From Rubrivivax sp. (GTDB lineage: Bacteria; Pseudomonadota; Gammaproteobacteria; Burkholderiales; Burkholderiaceae_C), in contig JADZCL010000007.1 in the NCBI GenBank assembly GCA_020851615.1, forward strand, positions 1-15,763: a stretch of DNA of 15,763 bases, given 5' to 3'. Shown here one piece after another: positions 6,884-14,119 of the stretch; position 1 is the stretch's first letter; each line of letters begins with the position of its first letter. The notes beneath the pieces are model-generated. The model saw only the letters and a list, made by a program, of their open reading frames with translations, did not search any database and was not told where the DNA came from. A program made the translations under genes and the position numbers.

Positions 6884-9266
6884 CGCCCACCTGCCCGTCT
6901 TCCTGGAAGCGGCGCACGCGGGCCTCGATGCGTGTGCGCAGCCGGGCCCGCCCGGCGTCGGCCAGCATGCGTCCGGCCCAGCGGTAGACGTTGAACTCGC
7001 GCACCGTGCTGCGCAGGCTGGCCATGCGCTCGCGCTGCTCGGCGGCGGGCATGGTCGCGGCCCGGTGCAAGGCGTCGGCGGCCTCCTCGACATGGTAGGG
7101 GTTGACGATCAAGGCCTCGGGCAGCTCGCGTGCCGCCCCTGCAAAGCGGCTGAGCACCAGCACGCCCTGCAGGTCGTCGCGCGCCGCGACGAACTCCTTG
7201 CTGACGAGGTTCATGCCGTCGTGCAGGCTCGTGACGACGCAGATGTCGGCCGCACGCAGCAATTCGTTGACCGCATCGGGCTCGTGGTGCTGGGCCAGCA
7301 GGTGCACCGGCGCGCAGGCGCTGCCGCTGAAGCGGGCGTTGATGCGCGCGGCGGTCTGTTCCACGCGCTGCTGGAAGTTGCGGTACTCGTCGAGCGCGCT
7401 GCGCGTGGGGGCGGCCACCTGCACGAAGGCGAAGCGCCCGCGCATCTGCGGGTGCTTCTCGAGCAGGCGCTCGACGGCGTTGAGCCGCTCGAGGATGCCC
7501 TTGGTGTAGTCGAAGCGATCCACGCCGACGGCCAGCGTCACGTCGGCGGGCAAGTCAAGCCGCTGCAGCACGCGGCGGCGGCACTCGGCCACCGGCGGCC
7601 AGTGCGCGGCCTCTGCGTCGGGCCAGGCAATCGAGATCGGGTAGCTCTCGACCAGCGTCTCCTTGTCCTGGTGGGCGATGGTCGAGTGCTCGTGCTCGAT
7701 GCGCACCTCGAGGTAGCGGTCCACCGTCTCGATGAAGTTCTTGCAGTGAAAGCGCGTGTGAAAGCCCAGGATGGTGCTGCCCAGCATGCCCTGCAGGATC
7801 TCGCGCCGCCAGGGGCAGATGCCGAAGCTCTCGGGGTTGGGCCAGGGGATGTGCCAGAAGGTCAGGATGGTGGCCTGCGGCAGCTGTTCGCGCACCATCG
7901 CCGGCAGCAGCGCGAAGTGGTAGTCCTGCACCAGCACCACCGGGTCCTCGCGCCGCGCCTCGGCGACGACGGCATCGGCAAAGCGCTGGTTGATGGCGCG
8001 GTAGGCGTGCCAGTCGGACTCGCGGAACACCGGGCGCACGTGGGCCACGTGGCACAGCGGCCACATGCCCTCGTTGGCGAAGCCGTAGTAATAGCCCTGC
8101 TCCTCTTCGGGGGTGAGCCAGATGCGGCGCAGCCAGTAATCCTGGTGGTCGGGCGGCACCGCCACGCGGTCGCTGCCGTCGACGACCTCGCGGTCGGCAC
8201 TGCCGCTGCCATGCGCGATCCAGGTGCCCGAGCAGGCCCGCATCACCGGCTCGACCGCCGTCACGAGGCCGCTGGCCGGGCGCCGTACCACCACGCCCTC
8301 GGCCGTGCGCTCGTGGATGTAGGGCTCGCGGTTGCTGACGACGATGATCTGGTCGCCCGAGAGCCGCGTGCGCAGCAGGCTGCGCAGGCGCTCGGCGGTC
8401 CACTCCGTCTCGGGGCCTTGCGCGCGCCGGTACTCGTCCTCGAGATCGCGCAGGCGGCTGCGCAGCTCGCTGGCCAGCGGCGCCAGCTCGGGGACGGGCG
8501 CAAACGGTGTCAGCAGGCCCTCGCCGCGCATCAGTGCGCGCGTGCCCTTGACCCAGCCGCGCCAGCTCAACTGCGCCACCGCCACCGTGATGAGCGCGAT
8601 CGCCAGGCCGAGCGCTGCGATCAGGCCGATCAGGTAGCGGCGCGTGTCCTGACTGCGGCGGTCGATGAAGCTGAGGTCGTGCAGCACGACGAGCTCACCG
8701 ACCCGCGTGGGCGTGGCCGCGGGCGCCGCGCCGCCGGCAGCCGGGGTCGGGTCGGCGCCGTCCGCCGGCGGGATGCGGCTGTCGGTGTCGATGCCCACCT
8801 CGGCGGGCGTGGGCAGAGTTGGCGCAGGGCGTGCCACCGGGGCTGCCAGAGCGGCCATCACGTCGTGCACGCCGACGTGCACGCTGCCGCCGGCCAGGGC
8901 CAGCTGCGAATCGCCGGACTCGGCCACGTCGCGCGCCCGGCGACAGCTCAGCTCGGGCGGAAAGCGCTGCGTGTGCTGCAGCAGTTCGCCCCCCGCGCTG
9001 CACAGGCCGATCGCGAACAGGCGCTCGTCCTGTGCGGCGCGTTCGAAGACGGCCTGCAGCCGCTCGGGTCGACCTGCCACCAGCGCCTCGGCGACGGTGT
9101 CGTTGAGCGTGTTGGCCACGAGCGTGCCGCGGCTGTTGAGGTCGCGGCTGAACCAGCGCAGGGTGACACGGTCCAGCAGCGGCATCGCCAGGGTGGCGGC
9201 GATGACCAGCGTCACCGTCAGCGGCAGCAGGAAGCGCAGCTGGATGCGCAGCGAACTCAGCGCCAT
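6876..9266 (-). CDS. Membrane-anchored trehalose-6-phosphate synthase (GT20) with periplasmic domain
   Basis: A 796-residue fusion. TM1 is at residues 11-31, a periplasmic region at 32-210, TM2 at 211-233, then a HAMP-like/coiled linker (234-300) and a GT20 synthase domain (306-775). The GT20 domain transfers glucose from a nucleotide sugar to glucose 6-phosphate. Retained motifs are VVSNRE (309-314), VQDYH (446-450), FWHIPWP (470-476), Arg584 and Lys589 (DRFDYTKG), and Asp683 and Glu691 (HDGMNLVSKE), which equal E. coli OtsA Arg262, Lys267, Asp361 and Glu369. E. coli OtsA is about 474 residues, so about 300 N-terminal residues are extra. The periplasmic part has cysteines 89 and 108 and a Pro/Ala-rich stretch at 141-188. 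ATG 9266 is chosen because it gives a short N-terminus before TM1; it has no clear Shine-Dalgarno, and an in-frame ATG at 9317 is possible. First gene of the ots operon; otsB downstream supports a trehalose product, though a different acceptor is not excluded. Confidence 0.9.
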   Translation of the reverse strand: MALSSLRIQLRFLLPLTVTLVIAATLAMPLLDRVTLRWFSRDLNSRGTLVANTLNDTVAEALVAGRPERLQAVFERAAQDERLFAIGLCSAGGELLQHTQRFPPELSCRRARDVAESGDSQLALAGGSVHVGVHDVMAALAAPVARPAPTLPTPAEVGIDTDSRIPPADGADPTPAAGGAAPAATPTRVGELVVLHDLSFIDRRSQDTRRYLIGLIAALGLAIALITVAVAQLSWRGWVKGTRALMRGEGLLTPFAPVPELAPLASELRSRLRDLEDEYRRAQGPETEWTAERLRSLLRTRLSGDQIIVVSNREPYIHERTAEGVVVRRPASGLVTAVEPVMRACSGTWIAHGSGSADREVVDGSDRVAVPPDHQDYWLRRIWLTPEEEQGYYYGFANEGMWPLCHVAHVRPVFRESDWHAYRAINQRFADAVVAEARREDPVVLVQDYHFALLPAMVREQLPQATILTFWHIPWPNPESFGICPWRREILQGMLGSTILGFHTRFHCKNFIETVDRYLEVRIEHEHSTIAHQDKETLVESYPISIAWPDAEAAHWPPVAECRRRVLQRLDLPADVTLAVGVDRFDYTKGILERLNAVERLLEKHPQMRGRFAFVQVAAPTRSALDEYRNFQQRVEQTAARINARFSGSACAPVHLLAQHHEPDAVNELLRAADICVVTSLHDGMNLVSKEFVAARDDLQGVLVLSRFAGAARELPEALIVNPYHVEEAADALHRAATMPAAEQRERMASLRSTVREFNVYRWAGRMLADAGRARLRTRIEARVRRFQEDGQVGDA

Positions 9267-9344
9267 GCGTGGGTGCCGGAAACACGAAGCCAATGCATGG
9301 GGACAAATGTATATCATGCCCGCGCCGCAGCAGCAGGAGGCGCC
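9267..9344. promoter_or_regulatory. Divergent promoter region, ots operon / GH15
   Basis: 78-bp gap between divergent genes. Its core (9303-9317, ACAAATGTATATCAT) is a conspicuous AT-rich island. On the plus strand TATCAT (9312-9317) matches the -10 consensus at 5 of 6 bases. On the minus strand the same bases read TGATATACAT, resembling an extended -10. GCATG (9295-9299) and CATGC (9315-9319) form an inverted repeat around it. No good -35 is seen for either direction, which fits activator control, but this is inference. Confidence 0.5.
9335..9340 (+). promoter_or_regulatory. Shine-Dalgarno supporting a TTG start for GH15
   Basis: A perfect AGGAGG, 4 nt before the TTG at 9345. The in-frame ATG at 9297 lacks any purine run and would lie upstream of a transcript starting from the -10-like TATCAT at 9312-9317. 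The spacer is short, so the start call is moderate. Confidence 0.55.
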
Positions 9345-11201
9345 TTGCCGACACCGTCCGAATCCGCTCACCCGCCCTCCAGGCCCGGCCACGCCGGCCA
9401 GGCCACGCCGAACGCGGCGTCACTGGACCTCGCCGTCATCGGCAACTGCGGTGTCGGTGCACTCGTCGACCGCCGCGGCAGCATCGTCTGGTGCTGCCTG
9501 CCGCGCGTGGACAGCCCGCCGGTCTTCGACGCCCTCCTGCACAGCGCCCACGGCCTGCCGCAGGCAGGCGCCTTCACGATCGAGCTCGAAGGGGCGGTGC
9601 GCAGCGAGCAGTTCTACGAAGCCAACACCGCGGTGCTGTGCACCCGGCTGTGGGACGCCAGCGGCCAGGGCATCGAGCTGCGCGACTTTGCGCCGCGCTT
9701 CACGCTGCACGACCGCATGTTCCGTCCCGCCCAGATCGTGCGGCGGCTGCGGCCGCTGTCGGGCTGCCCGCGCGTGCGCATCCTGCTGCAGCCGCAGGGC
9801 GACTGGGGTGCCACGGCCGCGCTGGTCACGCGCGGCAGCCACCACCTGCGCTATGTACTGCCGCACTGCACGCTGCGGCTGAACACCAGCGCCCCCATCA
9901 CCTACGTCGGCGAGGGGACCTGGTTCGAGCTGCGCTCGCCGCTGTCCTTCCTGCTCGGGCCCGACGAGACGCTGACCGGCGCCGTGGACGACACGGCGCG
10001 CGACTTCGACGAGCGCACGGTGGCGCACTGGCGGCGCTGGACCCGGCGCCTGGCGCTGCCGCTGCAGTGGCAGGAGGCGGTGATCCGCGCGGCCATCACG
10101 CTCAAGCTCTGCCAGGTCGAGGACACCGGCGCCATCGTCGCGGCCCTGACCACCAGCATCCCCGAGGCGCCAGACAGCGGCCGCACCTGGGACTACCGCT
10201 ACTGCTGGCTGCGTGACGCCTTCTTCGTCGTGCGTGCGCTCAACAGCCTGGCCGAGATGGGCACGATGGAGGGCTACCTGCGCTGGCTCTACAACGTCGT
10301 GCGCGGCGTGAAGGATGGTCACGTGCAGCCGCTCTACGGTGTGGGGCTGGAGGCGCAGTTGCCCGAAGCGATCATCACCACGGCGCCCGGCTACCGCGGC
10401 ATGGGGCCGGTGCGGGTGGGCAACCAGGCGGCCGAGCACTTCCAGCACGACGTCTACGGCAGCATCGTGCTGGGAGCCTCGCAGGCCTTCCACGACCAGC
10501 GGCTCTTCAACCGCGGCACGGCGGCAGACTTTGCTGCGCTGGAGGTCATGGGCGAGCGCGCCTGGGCGTTGCACGACCAGCCTGACGCCGGCATCTGGGA
10601 GCTGCGCACACGCGCGCGCGTACACACCTCGTCGGTGCTGATGTGCTGGGCTGCGTGCGACCGTCTGGGGCGCATGGCCGGCGCGCTGGGGTTGCTGGCG
10701 CGCGCGCAGCACTGGCACGCGCGCGCGGCAACCGTGCGCGAGCTGATCCTGGCGCGGGCCTGGAACGAGCGCCGCGGTGCCTTCGTCGAAAGCCTGGATG
10801 GCGAGTCGCTCGACGCCAGCGTGCTGCTGATGGCCGAGGTCGGCTTCCTGCCCGCGCGCGACCCGCGCTTCGTGCGCACCGTCGATGCGCTCGTCGCCAC
10901 GCTCGCCGACGGCCCCTACATGCGCCGCTACGAGGCGCCCGACGACTTCGGTCGCCCCGAGGTGGCGTTCAACGTCTGCTCGTTCTGGCTCGTCGATGCG
11001 CTGGCGCGAATCGGCCGGCCGGAGCAGGCGCGCGAAGCCTTCGAGGCCTTGCTGGCCACGCGCAACCACGTCGGCCTGCTGAGCGAGGACACGGCGCCGG
11101 CCACGCGTGAGCTCTGGGGCAACTTCCCGCAGACCTATTCGATGGTGGGCATCGTCAACGGCGCCATGCGGCTGAGCGCACCCTGGGACAGCATGGTCTA
11201 G
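9345..11201 (+). CDS. Glycoside hydrolase family 15 (glucoamylase/trehalase-like)
   Basis: About 618 residues from the TTG at 9345 (634 from ATG 9297). An N-terminal beta-sandwich domain (about 30-250, starting LAVIGNCGVGALVDRRGSI) precedes the (alpha/alpha)6-barrel catalytic domain. GH15 signatures are RTWDYRYCWLRDAFF from residue 280, GIWELR with the likely general acid Glu419, and LLSEDTAP with the likely base Glu581, followed by GNFPQTYSMVGIVN. The family contains glucoamylases, dextran glucosidases and, in mycobacteria and archaea, trehalases. No signal peptide is convincing, so it is probably cytoplasmic. Sitting back to back with the ots genes, it may hydrolyse trehalose or a related glucoside and so recycle the product; substrate cannot be read from sequence. 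The frame is open far upstream only because it runs antisense through otsB/otsA. Convergent with trkH, 21 bp apart, with no terminator seen between them. Confidence 0.9.
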   Translation: MPTPSESAHPPSRPGHAGQATPNAASLDLAVIGNCGVGALVDRRGSIVWCCLPRVDSPPVFDALLHSAHGLPQAGAFTIELEGAVRSEQFYEANTAVLCTRLWDASGQGIELRDFAPRFTLHDRMFRPAQIVRRLRPLSGCPRVRILLQPQGDWGATAALVTRGSHHLRYVLPHCTLRLNTSAPITYVGEGTWFELRSPLSFLLGPDETLTGAVDDTARDFDERTVAHWRRWTRRLALPLQWQEAVIRAAITLKLCQVEDTGAIVAALTTSIPEAPDSGRTWDYRYCWLRDAFFVVRALNSLAEMGTMEGYLRWLYNVVRGVKDGHVQPLYGVGLEAQLPEAIITTAPGYRGMGPVRVGNQAAEHFQHDVYGSIVLGASQAFHDQRLFNRGTAADFAALEVMGERAWALHDQPDAGIWELRTRARVHTSSVLMCWAACDRLGRMAGALGLLARAQHWHARAATVRELILARAWNERRGAFVESLDGESLDASVLLMAEVGFLPARDPRFVRTVDALVATLADGPYMRRYEAPDDFGRPEVAFNVCSFWLVDALARIGRPEQAREAFEALLATRNHVGLLSEDTAPATRELWGNFPQTYSMVGIVNGAMRLSAPWDSMV

Positions 11202-11222
11202 CCGGCGACGGTGCCTGCGCGT

Positions 11223-12677
11223 TCACTTGCGCCAGAAGGCCGGCGTCAGCAGCACCAGCACCGCCAGCAGCTCGAGCCGGCCCAGCAGCATCGCCAGGAT
11301 GCAGATCCAGAGCTGGAACTCGGTCAGCCCACCGTAGTTGACCGCCGGGCCGACATCGCCCAGGCCCGGGCCGATGTTGTTGAGGCAGGCCAGCACCGCG
11401 GTGAAGGCGGTGACCGGCTCCAGGCCGCTGAAGAGCATGGCCAGCGTCAGCGCCACCAGGCAGGCGCAGTACATCATCATGTAGGCGACCACGCTGTGCA
11501 TGACGCGCTCGCTCACCGCCACGCCGCCCAGCACCACCGGCGTCACCGCATTGGGGTGCAGGATGCGCAGCAGCTCGCGCCGCGAGAGCTTGAGCAGCAG
11601 CAGCACACGCACCATCTTCATGCCGCCGCCGGTGCTGCCTGCGCAGGTGGCAAAGCAGCCCAGCAGGATCATCAGCATCGGCGCAAAGATCGGCCAGCGC
11701 GCGTAGTCGGCGCTGGCGTAGCCCGTGGTGGTGGCGATCGAAACGACGTGAAAGGCCACCTGCCGCAGGGCCAGCAGCGGGTCGGGCTGGCTGCCTTCGG
11801 CCCACAGGTAGATGGTCAGCAGTGCGATGGTGAAGAGCATCGCGCCGACGAACGCGCGCGCCTCGGTGTTGCGCAAGAGGGGCAGCAGCGAGCGCCGCCG
11901 CCAGGCCGCGAAGTACAGCACCAGGTTGATGCCGGCCAGCGTCATGAAGACGATCGCCACGCCTTCGATCGCCGGCGAGTTCCAGTAGCCGTAACTCGCG
12001 TCGTGGCTGGAGAGGCCGCTCAGGCTCACCGTCGTGCACATGTGCATGAAGGCGTCTGGCCAGCTCATGCCCGCCATGCGGTAGGCCAGCATGCAGGCCA
12101 GCGCCAGCAGGCCGTAGATCAGCCACACCGCACGCGCCGTGTCGGCGATCCGCGGCGTGAGCTTCTGGTCCTTCATGGGGCCGGTCATCTCGGTCTTCAC
12201 GAGCTGTGAACCGCCCACGCCCAGGAGTGGCAGGATGGCCACCGCGAGGATGATGATGCCCAGGCCGCCGATGAGCGAGAGCAGGCAGCGCCAGACGTTG
12301 ACCGACAGCGGCAGCTCGTCCAGTCCCGAGATCACCGTCGCGCCGGTGGTCGTGAAGCCTGACATCGCCTCGAAGTAGGCGCGCGTGAAGTCCAGCCCCG
12401 GCACCGCCAGCAGCAGCGGCAGCGTGCCCAGCAGCGGCAGCAGCGTCCAGGTCAGACCCACCAGCAGGAAGCCGTCGCGGGGCTGCAGCTCACGACGGAA
12501 GCGCCGGGTGGCCAGGCTCATCGCCAGGCCGCAGGCCAGCGTGACACCCGCCGCGGTGACGAAGTGCGCACGCGCGGCGTCCTCCTGCACCAGCGCGAAC
12601 GCCAGCGGCACGGCCAGCAGCAGCGCAAACAGGACCACCATGCGACCGACCATGGCCACGACGGCCAGTGCACCCAT
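11223..12677 (-). CDS. trkH: Trk-type potassium uptake protein TrkH
   Basis: A 484-residue polytopic inner-membrane K+ translocation subunit, with hydrophobic helices throughout and the four pore-loop repeats of the SKT superfamily. Filter glycines are Gly112 (TTTGATV), Gly221 (SLSGLSSHD), Gly319 (ATTTGYAS) and Gly436 (NNIGPGLG). The intramembrane gating loop AGSTGGGMKMVR is at 346-357. The second filter repeat reads SLSGLS where most TrkH proteins I know have a TGGFS-like sequence, so it is somewhat divergent. Length matches E. coli TrkH (483). It lies 14 bp after trkA on the same strand, so subunit and regulator share a transcript. The start ATG at 12677 has GGGAG about 10 nt upstream; Met9 or Met13 are weaker alternatives. 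TrkH needs the nucleotide-binding TrkA ring on its cytoplasmic face. Confidence 0.95.
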   Translation of the reverse strand: MGALAVVAMVGRMVVLFALLLAVPLAFALVQEDAARAHFVTAAGVTLACGLAMSLATRRFRRELQPRDGFLLVGLTWTLLPLLGTLPLLLAVPGLDFTRAYFEAMSGFTTTGATVISGLDELPLSVNVWRCLLSLIGGLGIIILAVAILPLLGVGGSQLVKTEMTGPMKDQKLTPRIADTARAVWLIYGLLALACMLAYRMAGMSWPDAFMHMCTTVSLSGLSSHDASYGYWNSPAIEGVAIVFMTLAGINLVLYFAAWRRRSLLPLLRNTEARAFVGAMLFTIALLTIYLWAEGSQPDPLLALRQVAFHVVSIATTTGYASADYARWPIFAPMLMILLGCFATCAGSTGGGMKMVRVLLLLKLSRRELLRILHPNAVTPVVLGGVAVSERVMHSVVAYMMMYCACLVALTLAMLFSGLEPVTAFTAVLACLNNIGPGLGDVGPAVNYGGLTEFQLWICILAMLLGRLELLAVLVLLTPAFWRK

Positions 12678-12691
12678 TGCCCGTGCTCCCG

Positions 12692-14119
12692 TCAGAACAT
12701 GAAGGTGGCGCTGACCTGGAACAGCTTCTCGACCTGCCGCACCAGGCGCTTGCGCGGCACGAAGACGATCACATGGTCGTTGGGCTGCACGACGGTGTCG
12801 TGGTGGGCGATCAGCACGCGCGGCTTGGCGAACTCGGGCTCGACTTCGCTGCCGTCCTCGAGGTGCAGCCCGCGCACGAGCGCGCCGATGTGGGCACCCT
12901 CGGGCAGGTCGATCTCGTCGATGCGCCGGCCCACCATGCGGCTGGTCTTGGCGTCGCCGCGCACGATGCCCTCCAGCGCCTCGGCGGCGCCGCGGCGCAG
13001 GCTGTGCACGGACTCGACATCGCCGCGGCGCACGAAGGCCAGCAGCTCGCTGACGACCGCGTGCGCCGGTGCGATCGCGATGTCGATCTGCGTGCCCTGC
13101 ACCAGCTCGGCATACGCCCGCCGGTTGATCAGTGCCAGCACCCGCCGCACGCCCAGCCGCTTGGCCAGCAGGCTGGACATGATGTTGTCCTCGTCGTCGC
13201 TGGTCATGGCGACGAACAAGTCCATGTCCTGCACGTTCTCGGCCTGCAGCAGGTCTTCGTCGGTGCTGTCGCCGTGCAGCACCAGCACGTCCGCGGGCAG
13301 CTCGGCGGCGAGGTACTCGCAGCGCCGTTGCGACTCCTCGATCAGCTTGACCTGATAGCGATCGCGCAGCTCGCGCGCCAGGCGCAGCCCGATGCGTCCA
13401 CCGCCGGCGATCATCAGCCGGCGCACCGGGCGGTCCATCTTGCGCAGGGCACCGAGCACCGTGCGGATGTGCTCGGTGGCCGCGAGCACGAAGATCTCGT
13501 CGCCGGCCTGCACCGCGGTGTGGCCGCCGATGCCCGGCAGCGCCTGGTCCTGCCGGTAGATGGCGACGATGCGCATCTCGACCCCCGGCACGAGCTGGGG
13601 GATGTCGGCCAGCGGATGCTGCACCAGCGGCCCCCCCGCCACTGCGCGCACCGCGATCAGGCTCACCAGTCCGCCGGCGAACTCGAGCACCTGCAGTGCC
13701 TCGGGGTACTCGATCAGCTTGCGGATGTAGGTGGTGACGCTCTGCTCGGGGTGGATCACGTGGTCGACGGCGAAGCCGCTCTTGCCCAGCAGATCGTGTC
13801 CGTCCTCGAACTCGGGGCTGCGCAGCCGTGCGATGGCGGTTGGCACGCCGAAGACCTCACGCGCGATCTTGCAGACGACGAGGTTGGTTTCGTCCAGCGG
13901 CGCACAGGCGATGAGCATGTCGCTGTCCTCGGCACCGGCCTCGCGCAGCACGCTGGGCTGGATGCCGTTGCCGACCACGCCGCGCAGGTCCAGCCGGTCC
14001 TGCAGCTCGCGCAGCCGGGCCGGATCGGCGTCGACGACGGTGATGTCGTTGCGCTCGGAAACCAGGCTCTCGGCGACGCTCTCGCCCACGCGGCCTGCGC
14101 CCAGGATGAGGATCTTCAT
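12692..14119 (-). CDS. trkA: Trk K+ uptake regulatory subunit TrkA
   Basis: Cytoplasmic, peripheral-membrane regulator of 475 residues that binds NAD(H)/ATP and gates TrkH. It has the duplicated RCK layout typical of proteobacterial TrkA (E. coli 458 residues). The first Rossmann fold opens with GAGRVG at residues 7-12 and ends strand 2 with VVDAD. The second opens with GGGRIG near 238-250, followed by LIEESQRRCEYLA and HGDSTDEDLL. Each is followed by an RCK_C-like domain (about 140-230 and 370-460). The ATG overlaps the stop of the upstream GTPase gene as ATGA (14116-14119) and has a GGGAG site 4-5 nt before it, so translation is probably coupled but can also start independently. trkH follows after 14 bp. 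Confidence 0.95.
   Translation of the reverse strand: MKILILGAGRVGESVAESLVSERNDITVVDADPARLRELQDRLDLRGVVGNGIQPSVLREAGAEDSDMLIACAPLDETNLVVCKIAREVFGVPTAIARLRSPEFEDGHDLLGKSGFAVDHVIHPEQSVTTYIRKLIEYPEALQVLEFAGGLVSLIAVRAVAGGPLVQHPLADIPQLVPGVEMRIVAIYRQDQALPGIGGHTAVQAGDEIFVLAATEHIRTVLGALRKMDRPVRRLMIAGGGRIGLRLARELRDRYQVKLIEESQRRCEYLAAELPADVLVLHGDSTDEDLLQAENVQDMDLFVAMTSDDEDNIMSSLLAKRLGVRRVLALINRRAYAELVQGTQIDIAIAPAHAVVSELLAFVRRGDVESVHSLRRGAAEALEGIVRGDAKTSRMVGRRIDEIDLPEGAHIGALVRGLHLEDGSEVEPEFAKPRVLIAHHDTVVQPNDHVIVFVPRKRLVRQVEKLFQVSATFMF

Noticed and set aside
9306..9318. AATGTATATCATG matches the core of the E. coli dif site at 12 of 13 positions, in a window that also carries xerC
   Set aside because: Outside this core the XerC and XerD arms match poorly (about 14 of 28 overall). 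The sequence sits in a divergent promoter gap, where a -10-like element explains it better. A GC-skew plot and genome-wide dif search would settle it.
6747..9344. Plus-strand open frame running uninterrupted into GH15, as if GH15 were a 1484-residue fusion protein
   Set aside because: The first 850 or so codons are antisense to otsB and the synthase and show no domain. GH15 homology starts only after about 9420, and a Shine-Dalgarno sits just before 9345.
9420..11069. A 549-codon minus-strand frame opposite GH15
   Set aside because: Antisense shadow with Arg/His/Gln-rich composition and no recognisable domain; the plus frame has GH15 catalytic motifs.
11202..11222. Possible terminator between the convergent GH15 and trkH genes
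   Set aside because: The 21-bp gap has no stable hairpin with a T-run on either strand.
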